In this document: positions 61,831 through 64,000 of the stretch, piece by piece
Layout of the letters: each line of letters starts with the position of its first letter
How positions within the stretch are numbered: the first letter of the stretch is position 1
Source: Blattamonas nauphoetae
Taxonomy: Eukaryota; Preaxostyla; Oxymonadida
Assembly: GCA_033064195.1 (NCBI GenBank)
Contig: JARBJD010000148.1
Coordinates: 1-64,000, forward strand
Reading direction: 5' to 3'
Length of the DNA stretch: 64,000 nucleotides
Notes under the pieces: generated by a model
Seen by the model: only the letters and a program-made list of their open reading frames with translations
Database searches by the model: none
What the model was told of the DNA's origin: nothing
Made by a program: the position numbers and the translations under genes

Positions 61831-64000
61831 CACTATGCCTTCCTCGGTGTGTTTTTTGTTTCCACCTCAAATCAACTCTTTCACTGAATAGAAACAGAGC
61901 ATGGTCAATTTGGACGGTATGGCTTCATAAATGAGGTGATTTATTCAGATTCTACTGTGTTGTCATGGCAGATGGCATGATTCGAGCTGCAAAAGTTGTT
62001 GACGATCCACGACTCTCCAGAAAAGAATACGCAATGGCAGAGCATCTCAGAAAGTTGGAAATCACATTACTATTAACTTTTACAGTTTGTGTCAGAATCG
62101 TCGCTTTCTCACATCAACACATTCTGCTCAACAGAATCTCCAAACTAAACAAATGGTGTTTATTGTGGATTATGCTGACCAAGGGGTTGGAATTAAACTT
62201 TTTTCCGATATTTCATAGAACCTTGGAAAACTCCTCGAAAATAATCACGAACCAGGCATGCCAGAAGAACTTGTGAGACGAATCATCTTCATGACTGGTC
62301 TGACAACTTTCTAGTTTCAGTCCCGTTTCATAGCCCATGGAATCACTCAACTCCATCAACACAATTTTATTCATCGGTTTTTTCACACCTTTTTGATGGC
62401 ATTTCCTTAAGGGACATCAAACCGGACAACCTCCTTCTCGCATTTGATCCAGTGACACAGTCAGTGCGTATCATGATTTCAGGCTATAGCCTCCTCCGCC
62501 AAATGGACAATTTAACTTCAGGTGAAACAACACTTGACATGACATTCTGTGGGTATGGCTTTCACTCCTCTTTACGTCTCATCAACTTAGAACACCCCGC
62601 TACATGGTATTCGTGAATTTTCTTGACTTTCTCCAGCCTCATGAAGCTCTTGATGGAGATTCTTATACTCAATCAATTGATATCTGGGCATTAGGCTGCA
62701 TCGCATACGAACTTTTGGAAGGACGGTATTCCGACTGCTCTGTCGCTAATCTCTCTCAGCCATCCTTTTCAGGTCAAAGGAATCCTTAATCTTCGACAGT
62801 ATCGTTTTTACTCTTCTTCCATCGTCATTCTTCAGGAAAGTCGGTGAACCTCCTCCTCCCATCACCACCAAACAAGTTTCGCCAGCGTTCCTCGATTTTC
62901 TCAACCAAACACTGTCTGTGGATCAGAATCGACGCATTTCAGCCATCGATGGACGCTTGCTTGCTCACCCTTGGTTCGAGGGATTGTCAGAATCAAACTG
63001 TGAACTGGCATGGATGGATTTCTATTTTCTGAAAACAGGAGGGAAGGGAGCATTACAACCATTGCAAATGCATGTTTCACATACTCAACAACTTCCAGAG
63101 TCGCTTCAGGACACAATGACTGATCGACCAACCGACGAAACACAGGTCAGGAACATCGCCTTCACCCATCCTCCCAGCTTCGTCCACACAGCCATCAACA
63201 CTCCTCAGCCACTCTCATCTCCAATCACCCACACACCACCACCGCCCCCACCGCCACCGCCTGATCATCAACCGCCTTACACGATGAACAGATCCGACCA
63301 TCTTTTGTCCCACCCCTCATCGCAGAGTGATCATACTCTCCAACCATCTTTTTATCCACCCCAGCCAGAGCCGTACTGGCCTCCTAATCAATCAATTCTA
63401 CATCATCCGACACTTCAGTATGGAGAAGGGTACAGTTCACATCTCCCCCAGACCATGTTGAATCAATCACCGTCTGACTGGTCACAAAATCCACCAAACG
63501 CACTCCTAAATCCATATCAACCACAAACAATGAATGAGAGTTTGACCGATATGAAACAATCAAGACAAGCCTTCCACCAGAAGAATACATACCACAACAC
63601 AGTTGCTCACAATGTGACATCAACGCCTGAAAAGCTCCCCGTGGCTGACCAACAATCCCTCTTGTCTACAGACTTGCCAGAACAATCCGAGCATTCTACA
63701 GTTGTTCAAACGCATGGCCAGACCAAACAGGAGCAAGCAATGGCTGATATGAATATCAGCGGGAGTTTGGGAGAAAATAAATCCAAGTTGGGCGCGAAAA
63801 GATTTGGAAGGGAGAGGAAAACGATGGAAGAGCGAATGACGTGTGTGTACTGCGGATTGGCCGTGCCGATCAGCCAAATGGAAGCACATATCAGCGAAAA
63901 GCATTCAGAAGAGATATCGATGCACCTGGAAGAACAGCGTCGACAAGAACAAGAAGTCAGACGCAAAAACCACCAATACCTGGAAACGAAAGTTCAGTGT
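61830..64000 (+). CDS. Protein kinase (possibly pseudokinase) with C-terminal zinc finger, partial
   Basis: A many-intron kinase gene running off the right edge. The glycine loop is H-G-Q-F-G-R-Y-G-F-I (61900-61930) and the likely lysine is in I-R-A-A-K-V-V. After introns come V-F-I-V-D-Y-A-D-Q-G, then H-N-F-I-H-R-D-I-K-P-D-N-L-L-L, then C-G-T-P-R-Y-M/P-H-E-A-L, then S-I-D-I-W-A-L-G-C-I-A-Y-E-L and L-A-H-P-W-F. Clear introns are 62553-62590, 62607-62636, 62742-62772 and 62799-62835 (30-38 bp). The DFG position reads I-M-I-S-G-Y-S-L, so magnesium binding may be lost. After the kinase come a proline-rich linker, Q/S-rich stretches and a C2H2-type finger (C-V-Y-C-G...H-I-S-E-K-H) near 63850, then a coiled-coil. 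Overall closest to NEK-like kinases by feel, not by proof. The exact start is unresolved. Confidence 0.75.

Overview
The window looks like nuclear DNA of a metamonad protist, most likely an oxymonad close to Blattamonas (inference). The clues are: very large right-handed beta-helix surface proteins with one C-terminal membrane segment; tandem copies of a lineage-specific alpha-helical (HEAT/armadillo-like) family with a conserved FLEW motif; mostly tiny GT-AG introns (about 30-40 bp, a few up to about 105 bp); and a membrane H+-pyrophosphatase with standard-code glutamine and stop codons.

The left half (1-33.9 kb) is a graveyard of mobile DNA and decayed genes. It opens with a compact tandem family of small repeat proteins (0.35-3.1 kb, another copy at 24 kb) that share a near-identical 20-base motif abutting the start codon. 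A beta-helix membrane-protein pseudogene (4.4-11.7 kb) is split by a 3.95-kb element with about 460-bp inverted repeats, subterminal repeats, a tRNA-like sequence in each arm and a perfect 9-bp target duplication; this Mutator-like element carries a decayed coiled-coil host gene. Next come remnants of five DNA transposases (two IS630/Tc1/mariner-type, one hAT, one Merlin/IS1016-type, one pogo/Tigger-type) and several fold-back elements. A second large inverted-repeat element (26.6-30.2 kb) carries a beta-helix gene fragment and a minisatellite of about 40 copies. A decayed TPR-type gene ends this half.

The right half (34-64 kb) is gene-rich. It holds a HEAT-like gene, a SPRY-like remnant, a tandem pair of FLEW-family paralogues, an intact K+-independent-type H+-pyrophosphatase, a young-looking DIRS-type tyrosine-recombinase retroelement with its full set of diagnostic repeats, a PTB/hnRNP-L-like two-RRM gene, a VWA-domain gene, a five-exon alpha-helical gene, a 1,899-residue beta-helix membrane protein, and a protein kinase with a degenerate DFG motif and a zinc finger that runs off the right edge.

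The live genes do not form an operon or one pathway. They are ordinary eukaryotic single-gene units: a proton pump, RNA-binding regulation, a kinase and surface proteins. The most interesting content is the promoter-tagged repeat-protein family, the two gene-carrying inverted-repeat elements, and the DIRS insertion whose target sequence matches the 3' end of a gene 1.4 kb away.
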